NCBI GenBank assembly: GCA_033065855.1
Contig: JAVXUO010000120.1
Coordinates: forward strand, 20,492-84,491
Direction of reading: 5' to 3'
Length of the DNA: 64,000 nt
From: Escallonia rubra
Lineage: Eukaryota; Streptophyta; Magnoliopsida; Escalloniales; Escalloniaceae
In this document: positions 24,623 to 35,739 of the stretch, piece after piece
How positions within the stretch are numbered: position 1 is the first letter of the stretch
Layout: the number at the start of each line of letters is the position of its first letter
Position numbers and translations under genes: made by a program
Notes under the pieces: model-generated
What the model saw: the letters and a program-made list of their open reading frames with translations, nothing else
Told to the model about the DNA's origin: nothing
Database searches by the model: none

Positions 24623-25535
24623 CTCTCTACATTATAAAACTTTTGTCCTCAAAATTTGATTTCGGATCTCCCATCACCTATAGTGTCAAGGCACTACGCT
24701 TCTGATGCATCTCTCGGATAACTACCATATAGTAGCTAAGCTACCTCTAAATTTCGCACCCAAATTCATGTTCCCCAGATACCTGAACGCAACAATTTTA
24801 ATTTTAAATCGTAATGCTAAACTCAAGTTGGCCAGGCAATCATTTCGCTCTAACTGTTCCAGATCTTCACGAACAATGACTAATCTGATACAAAATTCAC
24901 TGAACTAAACATGCACCTCTCTGAATCAACGCACAAAAAATGAATTAAATTAAACTCTAATACAACAAGTTTCCATTGCATCCCACTGATAATATACCAG
25001 AGACTCTATCATTTGCACACTCTACTTAGTGATGGCAAACTTAACTTTAAGTTTAAGGTGTATTAAAATACCAGATGATGGTGACATGTGACATGCACTC
25101 TACAAACACTAATACGGATAATCAATCGCGATAAGCCCTCACACATTACAAAAGACAACAAAACTGTAGTCACTAGGTTTCTACTGCGCACCCTGATATC
25201 TTAAATTAATGAGTTCAAACTGTTACTGAATTCATTACGAGGAGATGTGTTCTCTTAACTTATGGTTCTGCACTCGTATATCTTGCCCTTTCAATAGAGT
25301 TTAAGGCTATAAGTTACCACATCACTTATGATTCACAATTACATTATTACAAGAAATCTTATAGCCTCATCCTTCGGTCGTCTGTTTCGGTTAAATATTT
25401 AAAATCTTTCAGTTCCAAAGTTAAGTAACGTAGGGTCTCCTGTTGTGTGCTCAACCAAAATCTCAATCTTATACCAAGTCATCAAATAGATTGTCCAAAT
25501 CTAATCAGTGTTCTTAGAGCCTACTTTCATTTACC
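24623..25535 (-). other. Internal 3' part of the gypsy element; nothing recognisable
   Basis: This lies between the 3' LTR and the hAT-E insertion, in the position of the pol end or 3' UTR. Both strands show stops throughout, and no integrase or chromodomain motif could be read. Confidence 0.45.
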
Positions 25536-26059
25536 CATAGTTATGAATACCGTACCGGAGTGCGTACCGTTTTTCAGTAAAATGGTACGTATCGGTACCG
25601 GTACCGTTTCGGTACCATCTCAAAATCTTCATCAATATTATACATATGTAATATTTATTCATTGACAAACTAAACAATATATACATATATTCTCTTACTC
25701 ACAGTTCCTCTAGAATAAATTGTTTGTCCTAAGAGCTTGAATTACCTTAGTTTTCAAATAAACTATTGGTTCTCAAATAAGTTGTTTATTCCACCTTTTC
25801 GACGATCCCGTTCGCAAATTCTTATGTTAGAATAAGTTGTTTGTTCAATAATAATGTCTTCGGGTTCAAGAATAAGTTATTTTTCTAGGTGTGTGCGTGA
25901 GCGCATATGTAAAACAGTACATCATGTAGATGAAAGAATGTGATCAAAGCTTCCAGATTGAAGTACATCAAAGCTAAGTGAAGATTGAAAACTTATCAGG
26001 AAAGATTTTATAAATTGTAATGAATAGTATGAGCAAGAGGGTATCACCACAAGAAAATA

Positions 26060-26400
26060 TGTATTTAGCGACGGAGTTTTAGCGACGGAAGGTATTCCGT
26101 CGCTAAACATGTCTTTAAGCGACGGAATATCCCGTCGTTAAAAATCCGTCGCCAAATACTATTACCGACGGAAGACACCGTTGGTAAAAGTATTTGCAGA
26201 CAGAATTTTAACGACGGACTTTTAGCGACGGAATTACCGTCGCCAAATATTTTTTATAAAATTAGTATTTTTGAGTTTTTTTTAAAATGATTTAAACGAC
26301 GGAATAAAACCGTCGCTAAAAATTTTGTCGCAAAAAGTCTTTATAAGAAGACATTCACCGACGGAGTTTTAGCGACGGTGTTATTCCATCGCTAAAGATC
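26060..26400. repeat. CACTA left subterminal repeats
   Basis: Many direct and inverted copies of TTTAGCGACGGA and TCCGTCGCTAAA. They mirror the block at 31875-32250. Confidence 0.9.
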
Positions 26401-26929
26401 CTCCATTTAAAAACAGATCTGGTTTCTTTCTCTCTCCCCGTTCTCTCTCTGAAATTCTTCTCTCACCCACCCACTGCCGTTCTCACCTCCGGCGACCGTT
26501 CTCTACGGCGACACTCCCATCCTCCACCCAACGCCGCGCCACCAAGCCTTGCACTGCGGTTGTGCCACAAAGCCCTCCACTGTCGCCGCGCAACGAAACC
26601 CACCACTGCCGCCGCACCACCAACGCCGCCGCCGTCGTACCCACCTCGAGATTTGTATGTCAATTGCCCTAAATTATCTGAATTTTTTGTTAATTTGTCT
26701 TCAATTTAGGTTACATGCATCTCTTTCCTTTTATTTATGATGTCATTCACTTTGTTGTTCAGACGGATCTTGGCTTATTGAAGAACTTGAACTTGTTATC
26801 TCTAATTTTCCTTAATTCTCGACGAGGTAGGGAAGAAAACCATATTCGGTAGTTAGTCTGTAACACCGATATAGATCATGGTGACGCTGAAAGGTCATAG
26901 ATTATGGGCCATTGCATGACATCAGGATA
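26401..26929. other. CACTA internal leader, GC-rich CCGCC segment; no gene seen
   Basis: A pyrimidine-rich start (TCTCTCTCC) is followed by a CCGCC/GCCACC-rich stretch at 26460-26660. It is open on both strands because of composition. A transcript leader or captured fragment is possible, but no domain can be named. Confidence 0.4.
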
Positions 26930-27660
26930 AGAAACCCTTCGTATTGTTTATTCAATTCAACCGACCACTAAATTGAAGTAATTGAACCATAATTGAACTC
27001 TAAATTGAAGTAATTGAACCTTAAGTAAATCCTAAATTGAATGCCCTAATCGAATCGAATCATAAATTAAACTAATTGAACCCGTAATTGAACCCTAAAT
27101 TGACCGAACCCTAAATTGAACTAATTGAACCCTAAATGAAGTAATTGAACAATAATTAAATCCTAAATTGAATGCCCTAATCGAATCGAACCCTAAATTA
27201 AACTAATTGAACCCCTAATTGAATGCCCTGATCCAACCGAACCATAAATTGAAATAATTGAATCCCCTAATTGAACCCTAAATTGAATGCCCCAAATCAA
27301 CCGAACCCTAAATTGAATCAATAGAACTCCCTAATTGAACCCTAAATTGAAGTAATTGAACCCTAATTAAACCCTAAATTGAATGCCCTAATCGAATCGA
27401 ACCCTAAATTAAACTAATTGAACCCCTAATTGAACCCTAAATTGAATGTCCTAATCCAAATGAAACCTAAATTGAACTAATTGAACCCTAAATTGAATGC
27501 CCAAAATCAACCGAACCCTAAATTGAATCAATAGAACCCCTAATTGAACCCTAAATAAACCCTAAATTGAATGCCCTAATCGAACCGAACCCTAAATTAA
27601 ACTAATTGAACCCTAAATTGAATGCCCTAATAGAATCGAACCCTAAATTGAAATAATTCA
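26930..27660. repeat. AATTGAACCCTAAATTGAA degenerate tandem repeats
   Basis: About 730 bp made of variants of TAATTGAACCCTAAATTGAA and AATGCCCTAATCGAA, irregular in period. The unit repeatedly contains CCCTAAA, the plant telomere-like heptamer, though never in a head-to-tail telomeric run. Confidence 0.85.
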
Positions 27661-28009
27661 AGCGCATCGGATATGTGTATTTTGAACAATTTTTTTTCCA
27701 TTTGAACATTGATTATTTGTTTGATAATTTTAGGTTGTTAATTGTGCATTTGAGAATTGTGATTATTGATCGATGATTATTTTAGGTTGTTAATTGATGA
27801 TTTTAGGTTATTAGCTGTGCATTTGAAGTAATTGTGATTATTAATTGATGATTTTAGGTTGTTAATTGATGATTTTAGATTGTTAATTGTGCATTGAGCA
27901 TTTGAGATATTGACGGAGGATGGGACCCAATTGGATTGAATGTGTAATTTTTGTTAATTTTTATTGCATTGAGCATATGAGAATTGCAAATTGAGATTGT
28001 TGACGGAGG

Positions 28010-28560
28010 ATGGGACACGTGTCAGTATATGTCGCAAACGTTTTCGGAGGTGTCAGACACGTATGCCGATGTGTCTGGAGGTGCGTGTCGGTGGGCATCG
28101 GACACGTGCCCGGAGGAGTCGGACACGTGTCCGGAGGCGTCGGACACGTGTCCGGAGGCGTCGGACACGTGTCCGGAGGCATCGGACACGTGTCGGTATG
28201 TGTCGCACACGTGTCCGGAGGTGTCAGACACGTATCGGACACCATATCGACACACTATATGAGGTGTCGGAATTGAGATGGTTGACGGAGGATGGGACCC
28301 AATTGGATTGAGATACCTGTTAGTTAGCGCAGACACGGACACCACGTCTGATCGACGGTGTCCGACATTTAAAAAATAAATTAACGTATGCCAATGTGTT
28401 GGGAGGTGCGTGTCGGTGGGCGTCGGACACGTGTCCGGAGGTGTCGGACACGTGTCGGTATGTGTCGGACACGTGTCGGTATGTGTCAGACACGTGTCCG
28501 GAGGTGTCAGACACGTGTCCGGAGGTGTCAGACACGTATCGGACACCATATCGACACCCT
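28010..28560. repeat. 21-bp minisatellite with ACACGTGT core, two blocks
   Basis: The unit is GGACACGTGTCCGGAGG plus three or four bases, with period 21 in the best-preserved part (about 28095-28240). A second block lies at about 28400-28560. A duplicated boundary segment (ATGGGACCCAATTGGATTGAG) occurs at 27922 and 28292. Because the period is a multiple of three, both strands have long open frames (GHVSGG and DTCPTPP repeats). These are artefacts of the repeat. Confidence 0.92.
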
Positions 28561-28839
28561 ATATGAGGTGTCGGAATTAAGATTGTTGAATGTGCATTAA
28601 ATTTATGTTAGTTAGGTTAATGCGACATTTTTAGCATGCACCCCCTGGAATCTCATCGTGGCTCCAGCACTGGTTATAATTAACCCTAATTAATCATGAT
28701 TAACAATATTTTAATAAATCAATTAACCCTAATTAGCTCTAACGAGCCTAATTAGTTTTAATGAACCCTAAGAACCTAATGAAAATCAAAGCTGTTTATT
28801 GACCCGAATTAGCCCAAATGAACCCAATTAGGACTAAAT

Positions 28840-29810
28840 TGATTATAGTTAGCCTAATTAGTCGTAATTTGCACTAACATAACCCAATTAAGCCTAATTA
28901 GCGTTAGTTAGGACTAATCAGCACTACTTGGCATAAATAAACCCTAATTAGGACTAAATAACCCCATTTAGTCCTAATCAATCCTAATTAGCTACAATTA
29001 TCCGAAACTAACCTTCATTAACATTAATTAGCCATAACATAACCCAATTAAGCCTAATTAGCCCTAATTAGGACTAATCAGCACTACTCGGCACAATTAA
29101 ACCCTACTTAGGACTAAATAACCCTAATTAGTCCTAATCAACCCTAATCAGCTATAATTATCCGAAACTAGCCCTCATTAACATTAATTAGCCCTAACAT
29201 AACCCAATTAAGCCTAATTAGCCCTAATTAGGACTAATCAACACTACTCGGCACAATTAAACTCTACTTAGGACTAAATAACCCTAATTAGTCCTAATCA
29301 ACCCTAATCAGCTATAATTATCCAAAACTAGCCCTCATTAACATTAATTAGCCATAACATAACCCAATTAAGCCTAATTAGCCCTAATTAGGACTAATCA
29401 GCACTACTCGGCACAATTAAACCCTAATTAGGACTAAATAACCCTAATTAGTCATAATCAACCCTAGTCAGCTATAATTATCTGAAACTATCCCTCATTA
29501 ACATTAATTAGCCCTAACATAACCCAATTAAGGCCAATTAGCCCTAATTAGGACTAATCATCACTACTCGGCACAATTAAACCCTAATTAGGACTAAATA
29601 ACCCTAATTAGTCCTAATCAACCCTAGTCAGCTATAATTATCTGAAACTATCCCTCATTAACATTAATTAGCCCTAACATAACCCAATTAAGCCCAATTA
29701 GCCTTAATTAGGACTAATCATCACTACTCGGCACAATTAAACCTTAATTAGGACTAAATAACCCTAATTAGTCCTAATCAACCCTAATCAGCTATAATTA
29801 ATAATCGTAA
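28840..29810. repeat. 160-bp tandem repeat, about six copies
   Basis: The landmark TCCGAAACTA or TCTGAAACTA recurs at 29001, 29161, 29321, 29481 and 29641, exactly 160 bp apart, with one more partial copy before 29001. The unit is composed of AATTAGCCCTAATTAGGACTAAT-like submotifs (shown here in part), so it also has an internal shorter periodicity. Confidence 0.92.
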
Positions 29811-30176
29811 TTAACCCTAATAACCCAGTTAGCCCTAATTAGCCCTTGTACATCCCATAATTACTCCATAGTGCCCAGAGATGGTTCAATTACTCGTTGT
29901 TTACAAACCCTGCCTTCTTTATATTAGTTGTTGTTTTGAGAAGTCCATTGGCAACGAGATGGTTCAACTCGTTGCCAACGAATTCTATTTAATGTGGAAT
30001 TGGTAACATATGGCACGATCTTTTTGCAGTTTTGATATTTCGGAAAGATTCTTGCATATCTTATCAATTTCTAAACGCATGCATGCATAGAAACCCTTAG
30101 TTCCCGTTCAAAGGTACTCATTACAAAGTAATGCCTTGTAATGAGCCTTTGGATGTCCAGTTTGGAAAAGCTAATT

Positions 30177-30422
30177 GTTTATAAAACAGTGTTTTGACTC
30201 AAGCTTTATGTTCTATGTCGTGGATATTTGGTACACGTTCTCGTGTGTTTCTCCGGGTGCATACCGATCTGGTGTTCTAACATCCGTCAAACCTTCCTGA
30301 GCAAGGTTAGATGAATGTTAGAACACCTAATCGATGTCGTGTACTTAGAGAAATGCGGGGAGGTGCTGCCGAATTTTCCACAGACATGGGACTAAGCATG
30401 AGTTATTCACTGTTTTATAAAC
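30177..30422. repeat. 246-bp imperfect inverted repeat (hairpin) in the CACTA
   Basis: The outer arms GTTTATAAAACAGTG (30177-30191) and CACTGTTTTATAAAC (30408-30422) are perfectly complementary. Inner arms GGTGTTCTAACAT and ATGTTAGAACACC also pair, with partial pairing between. It lies upstream of the transposase-associated ORF, in the element's leader. Confidence 0.85.
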
Positions 30423-30578
30423 ATGTGCTTTTCTGAATGGGATAGGACCACTACCTGTTCAAGAGTGGAGGAGAAATATGTAGACATGTTGTAACATTCA
30501 TGCATTGATATTTACATCGGCAATGCCTAATCACTGGTCATTATTGAAGGTGGTATACAGTACGATAATTCAGTCGTT

Positions 30579-30900
30579 ATGTCAGTCGATCGAAGTTGGA
30601 TGAAAAGGAACTGAAGATTTTGAGTGTCGCGTTGACAAATTTCTCGACTTCGCTTATGCGCATCCTGCACATCTTGACCTTGATAAGATAAGGTGTCCGT
30701 GCGGTAGATGTGAGTTGTTGCACTGGAGAAAAAGAATTGAAGTAAAATGGCATCTTCGTCGGTACGGTTTTATGGGTGGATACACAAGGTGGACGCAGCA
30801 CGGGGAAACGATAGTATTGTCGCCAACCTGGCTAGTCAAACTGAAGTTAGGGAGGAGGCACGATATGATTACCGAGATATGATTATGGATGCTGGGCATG
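30579..30900 (+). pseudogene. CACTA transposase-associated domain (N-terminus of TNP2-type transposase)
   Basis: The ATG at 30579 gives MSVDRSWMKRN and then a stop. A frame change leads to FECRVDKFLDFAYAHPAH, the metal-binding IRCPCGRCELLHW, and VKWHLRRYGFMGGYTRW, ending in QHGE. This is the transposase-associated domain found at the N-terminus of plant En/Spm transposases. A further frame change gives RYDYRDMIMDAGHANVD. The catalytic region that should follow is absent, and sequence continues into the PF03004-like segment. Only a truncated and broken protein could be made. Confidence 0.82.
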
Positions 30901-30929
30901 CTAATGTTGACTGTGGATCCAGGTTGGGA

Positions 30930-31617
30930 CGCCAAGAGTAAGAGCGGGGCTGAGAACAGACAGAACAGAGATCCGACGCACACGGGGGGGTTGGTGCCAC
31001 ACGACATCGTCCGACACATGAACGCGGTCGAGCACCCGGATCTGGATGAGGATGAGGTCATAGCTCTGACCTATACTCAGACGCACGTGCGGAAGAAGGA
31101 CAAGGACGAGACGCACCGGGCGGGCAACTATATTTCAAATATTGCTCGGCGGATCGATGTGAGTCAATTTATTTAAGTTGTTAATGTTTTTTCTTTCTAT
31201 CCTCAATGTCCGTTTCGTTAATTAATGCCATAACATATCGTTAAACCACTATTTTTGCAGGCCTCGTATGAACAGCTAAGGGGGTCCGAGCAGCAGTCCG
31301 GACAGCCATCAGCGTCCACTAGTACGGCTGCGAGTACTGGGGGGTTAAAGCGATGGTTGGATACGCCGGAGGTCGTGAATCGGCCGAAAGGCCGCATACG
31401 CGGCCTGCCTAGCACGACTGCTCGTGCCGTGATAGGAGCGTCCTCACCCCCTGCTGCCCCTCCACAGACACCGGCTCCTCGTCCTCAGTTGGACGACGAG
31501 GAGATCCAGCGCATTGCTACAGTGGTGGCGAGGATGATCAGGGAGCAGGGCACTGCTAGACAGTTCGAGCCGGCCCCGGATCAGCAGGATCCAGATCCAG
31601 GACTCGGCAACCCCTGA
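30930..31617 (+). pseudogene. CACTA second-protein fragment (plant transposase PF03004-like C-terminal part)
   Basis: Two exons are inferred. The first contains NRDPTHTGGLVPHDIVRHMN and VIALTYTQTHVRKKDKDE and ends near the GT at 31158. The second runs from 31261, after TTTTTGCAG, to TGA 31615-31617 and contains ASYEQLRGSEQQS, followed by a Pro/Ala-rich tail. The pattern (HTGG, then a TH.RKKD motif and an E-rich helix) is that of the putative plant transposase/TNPA-like proteins of CACTA elements. Its N-terminal region is missing where it joins the transposase-associated fragment. Open frames are short but clean here, so translation of a small protein cannot be excluded. Confidence 0.6.
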
Positions 31618-31874
31618 TGAGCCCCTTCCCGTGCCCGTTCCTAGCTTCCCCCCCCCCCCCCCGTGCCCGGCTTGTAATCTTCTCCCCTCTCCTAACCGGC
31701 TGTATCCGGTTCCCGGCTTGTACATATATGAGTTTTTTTTATAATAAATATTTTTTATAATTGATTATATATATTTCTTTCTGTATTGATTATTGCGCGT
31801 TGTTGTTGAGAATTGAAAACTGTATTACAGGTCTGGGTAATTGAAAAATAAAAAAAAAATTCAAAAAAAAATTG

Positions 31875-32250
31875 ACTTTTGGCGACGGATTAATTCCGTC
31901 GCTAAAAGTATTCCTACAATCAGTTATTTAGCGACGGAATATTCTGTCGCTAAATAAGTTTTTTAGAGACGGAATATTCCGTCGCTAAAATATTTAATCC
32001 GTCGCTAATTTGACAAAAAGAAAATAAATTGAAATTCTAAAAATATAAGTAGCGACGGATATTCCGTCGCTAATGAAAAATAAATCCGTCGGTAAAAATG
32101 ACATATTTAGCGACGGATTTAAAAATTCCGTCGCTAAACTATTAGTGACGGGCTTTTATACGAGTGATTTTTAGCGACGGTGAATCCGTCGCTAATTCGT
32201 TTAGCGACGGATTTTGGGCTTTTAGCGACGGATTTCCCCGTCGCTAAAAG
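31875..32250. repeat. CACTA right subterminal repeats
   Basis: Inverse counterpart of 26060-26400, with many TTTAGCGACGGA and TCCGTCGCTAA copies up to the terminal TTTTCTTGTAGTG. Confidence 0.9.
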
Positions 32251-32566
32251 CCTGTTTTCTTGTAGTGTATAAAGGCTTTGATTGGTATAATAGAACTTAG
32301 AGTGTTTTTCAATTTAGTCTTTATATGGTCAATTTATAAAATTTCTATCAAAATTTATCACTTTTACGTTTTTTAAGGGACTGGTACAAAACACACTATC
32401 TCGGCCGGTAAGTAGTTCTCGGCTGGTATCACCTATACCGGCCGGTACAATCGGTACAGAGCGGTATTTTGACCGGTACAAAATGTAATGTGTACCGTAC
32501 CAGTAAAAGGCAATAGCAATACGTACCGGCCGGTACCGGTACGGTATTGATAACTATGCATTTACC

Positions 32567-35203
32567 TATTATCTGAGGCTTAGGAGTCTACATAATCTTA
32601 TATTAGGGCAGGTGACACTATGCAAATCCTAAATCAGGTAAAGATACACATACATAATATATTGTCAAGAACACAACAAAATACTGATAATCAAATTAAC
32701 TACAAGTAGCAATTATAACTTGTTACCATTTTTGGAATATATTTAACAAACACCAATCACTAAGAACAGTGATGGTTATACAACAAACATCTAACGTTAA
32801 TCACAACAAACAATGATCTCAATCAAACATTTAGGGGTCAGATGGTAAAAATAATCACAATTGAGCGATCAAAACACGAAAATCTTTAACAAAATTGTAC
32901 CTGTTGGCTCTCGAGATTCACAATACAATTTTATGACATTTCAAAAAATGACGAGTACAAAAACAATGGTATAGATCTGACGAAGCAAAATCAACCCAAT
33001 GCCTCGAAGCAATTACAATCAGTAAGAGTTTTTGGTCCTTAATGAAATTCGTAACTTTTCCATGGCCAGTGGGTCAGATACTATCCCATCAAGTTCAAAT
33101 AGATTCAGAAAAAGCAGATAAATTTCCTGGAAATGGAATAAGATGACTTAGTATGAATGACATCTTCTTCGATGTTTCAGAGTAAGCTGGCATTCAATTA
33201 AGTCACAATTGGATTCAACATTCAAAAGATTGATCGAGATGACAAAGTAGGATCCCATATTCCTTATCATACTCTCGAACCAAACCTTCGGACTTAACAC
33301 CAGTCATTCTTCAACAACACCATTCTCACTCATAAATCAAATCGCTAATTTAACTGCTACTCATAACTTACAAATTTAACACTACTAGAGTTTTTCCCTA
33401 ACACTCTATGGATGAGTGATTAAAGGATCACCAATCACCTCCTAGTATAATATCAAAGTCCCGGACAAAAAAATGACACGAAATCCACATGAAGATCTCT
33501 ATCCGCGACATAGGCAGTACACCCACATGGAATCGTAGAAACAGTCAAAGACCCTCCCAACGGAGTGCCTATCACAAGATCAGTTCATAAAGGATAGGTT
33601 CTCACCCTCAATCACTATGCAAAAGTAAGGGATACCAAAGAATATGAGTTCCAAAATCAAATATTATACGAGCATCCAATGGGTTTAACCTGTAGTGTAC
33701 CTGACACCACGTCATCGGATGTAGCAGCATCCTGAGTAGACATTGGGTAAAGTCTGACTGATGTCACGGGCCTCTGCCTTGCTAGATTTGAGACTACTGA
33801 ATCCGCCCCTGTTGACCATGTCCTCTTTCCCGACGAGGACCTCTGCTGGTTGATGTACTACCTATAGGTGTGGAACGAAAAGTTGACTAACTATTTCTAA
33901 CAAGTGGACAGTCTCAAACCTGATGCTCCACACTGCCGCACCTAAAACATCCTCTGGTAACCCTGTAGCATAGCCTACCGCCATGGTACCTCCCGTACAC
34001 GATACATGGGGTGGCCAGAAAAGCTGACCCGCCACCCCGAGCAGTATTCTGTGTAGGTCGGACTCCAAAATTCTGTGATAGTCCATATCTAGTTCTTTGA
34101 GCTGATCGAGTGCCTGCACCCTGCGCTCCTCTGAATCTGATACTCTGCTCTGGTCTAATCCCATAACCCTACCCAGGTCTAAATCCCTGAGCCGAAGCGG
34201 GCATGAACATGTGCCTCTGCCCCATCCTTGGGCCTTGGGCATCCTGTCGTGCTGGCGCTAACAACTGCCGACGTTTGTCTCCCCTGTAGATCGTTCTTGG
34301 AGGAATTCATGCCCACCTCTCTTCTTCAACCCTGTGTTTGCTCATACATTCTTCTATCAACAGACTTGGAGTACTCCTTAAACACAAGCCAAGTAAAGAT
34401 ATTCCATATAGCTCGGCAATCGAACTAAGATCATTCTATCTCTTAGTCCAGGCCTAAGACCCCACCTAGACTTTTGGCATTGGCACTAGAGACATTACAA
34501 GTCCTCAATAGATGATCTTCCAATAGGATTGTATAAGATGAGCAAGGATAGTTTTTCGGCATTGGAAGGACCGTATAAACAATCTTTAGATTAGGAAATG
34601 TGCTATATGGAGGTTTTACCTCTACCTAATAGGGAGGAGTAGCAGAATCTTGAATCGATGTTTGCTGTTTCGAACACTATGAACCCGATTCTGACCCTAA
34701 TGACATAGAATATGGCTAACCAGTAGCAAGGAGCATCAAATCTAGTCCAACGACAACCACAAACTCAAAACAAGAGTACATGGGGTGAATTTAATTAACA
34801 AAATGTGACTAGCTATAGGGGACATTGGACCCTATAGAGGTAGAGAAAACGATTAATGAAATGGGTGAGGCCGATCAGTAGTAAGAAATAGTAGAGATGA
34901 GTCTGATGCATCATCAATGGATTGATATCACTTGGGAACAATTTAGGGAATTATTTTTTGACCGGTACTTTTATGAGATTTCATGAATAGATGTTAAGGA
35001 AATTTGCCAATGTGACGGAAGCAGATCAGGAATTGGTAGAAGAATTTAAAATGAGGATTTTGTCATCTCACTATATTCCCACCCCACTCTCGTTAATCGA
35101 AATATGATTTTATAGAATCATATTACCTCTAATCTGTGGTTTCGTGCCTACGAAATCAAATACCTATTATAACCATAAGACCAAAATGCTCTGATACCAA
35201 CTG
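32567..35203 (-). pseudogene. Minus-strand gypsy internal region (gag-protease remnants, primer site)
   Basis: This is the internal part of the gypsy element whose LTRs start at 21057 and 35204. Next to the right LTR, the plus strand reads GCTCTGATACCAAC (35190-35203). On the minus strand this is TGGTATCAGAGC, the initiator-methionine tRNA primer site, which fixes the orientation. A gag-like frame lies at 34242-33862 (MPKAQGWGRGTC at its start, no usable domain beyond). A decayed aspartic-protease region follows at about 33750-33420 (DVVSGTLQVKPI, then NSYSLVSLTFA). Further left, 32567-33400, nothing is readable. Stops occur throughout. The lineage is probably a Tekay/Del-type chromovirus, judged from the primer site and long LTRs only. 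Confidence 0.65.
34640..35090 (+). pseudogene. Gypsy gag fragment in reverse orientation to its surroundings
   Basis: Plus-strand translation shows a degraded retrotransposon gag: HHQWIDITWEQFRELFFDRY, then after a stop KFANVTEADQELVEEFKMRI. These fit the conserved gag region of Tekay-like gypsy elements. The surrounding element reads on the minus strand, so this is either an inverted internal segment or a fragment of a second element. Its borders were not defined. Confidence 0.6.
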
Positions 35204-35680
35204 TAACATCCCAAAAATCCAGATCTCCATGGCCCCGAACTCCCGAAACGTTAACCTGTCGCGTCACATGAAAACTGTCAAATCGTGTTTACTAACATAT
35301 ATTTTGAAGCATCTAATCCGACATCAACTCAAATTCTTTAAAATACAAGATTTCAAAACTGCTTAAGCTTAAACTATTAAAACATAGGTTCTTTACAAAC
35401 TCGAGTTGTAATAGAATGAGTTGACAGTACTGACCCACGCAGGGGTCTCACTACACAGTAATGGTGGGCTCATCGGATCTCACACAGACTCTAAACCCAT
35501 TCGCGAGCATTTTACAGCTGATCATTACATGCAGAAGGGAGTCAAACGAAGGGTGAGCTTTTGACAGTTCAGTAAGTTCGTTCAAGGAACAACCAAATGA
35601 ATTACAAAATGACTCAAGAGTTCAGCTGAGGATAATTTCTCAAAACATTTGAACAATCGTGAACAATTTAGTAATTTTCA
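35204..35680 (-). repeat. 5' LTR of the minus-strand gypsy element, truncated
   Basis: It begins TGTAACATCCC and follows the 3' LTR sequence (21057 onward) for about 470 bp, with substitutions and a small insertion near 35446. Similarity stops near 35672-35680, where Tat-element sequence starts. The remaining ~3 kb of this LTR is not seen in the window. Confidence 0.8.
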
Positions 35681-35739
35681 AAACACAAGGGTTTGCCAAA
35701 AACAATTCTTCTTTTTAATTATTAATTATTTTTAGGTTG

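Larger units (their letters stand above)
26045..32267 (+). mobile_element. CACTA (En/Spm-type) transposon, deletion derivative, 6223 bp
   Basis: The left terminus is CACCACAAGAAAA at 26045 and the right terminus TTTTCTTGTAGTG ends at 32267. The 3-bp duplication TAT is on both sides (26042-26044 and 32268-32270). Subterminal regions (26060-26400 and 31875-32250) carry dense GCGACGGAAT and TTCCGTCGCTAA motifs in both orientations, the usual CACTA transposase-binding architecture. Coding remnants are an N-terminal transposase-associated domain (30579-30900) and a PF03004-like segment (30930-31617). The rest is tandem repeat (26930-27660, 28010-28560, 28840-29810). It lies entirely within hAT-E. 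Confidence 0.92.
25536..32558. mobile_element. Short hAT-like element (E), split by a CACTA
   Basis: The left end CATAGTTATGAATACC and the right end GGTATTGATAACTATG are inverse with one mismatch over about 23 bp and continue into clustered ACCGTACCGG motifs. A perfect 8-bp duplication CATTTACC flanks it (25528-25535 and 32559-32566). Without the CACTA at 26045-32267, the element is only about 0.8 kb and noncoding, so it is non-autonomous. The GGTACC/CCGGTA-rich subterminal blocks at 25550-25620 and 32400-32545 are characteristic of it. Confidence 0.9.

Noticed and set aside
26463..26740. Gly/Ala/Arg-rich frames
   Set aside because: GC-rich CCGCC low-complexity sequence. No conserved protein pattern was found.
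28022..28549. Long open frames with DTCPTPP/GHVSGG repeats on both strands
   Set aside because: They arise from a 21-bp minisatellite whose period is a multiple of three. No start context, domain or codon signal is present.
30654..31061. 135-codon minus-strand frame in the CACTA
   Set aside because: It is antisense to the transposase-associated and PF03004-like segments and has no domain.
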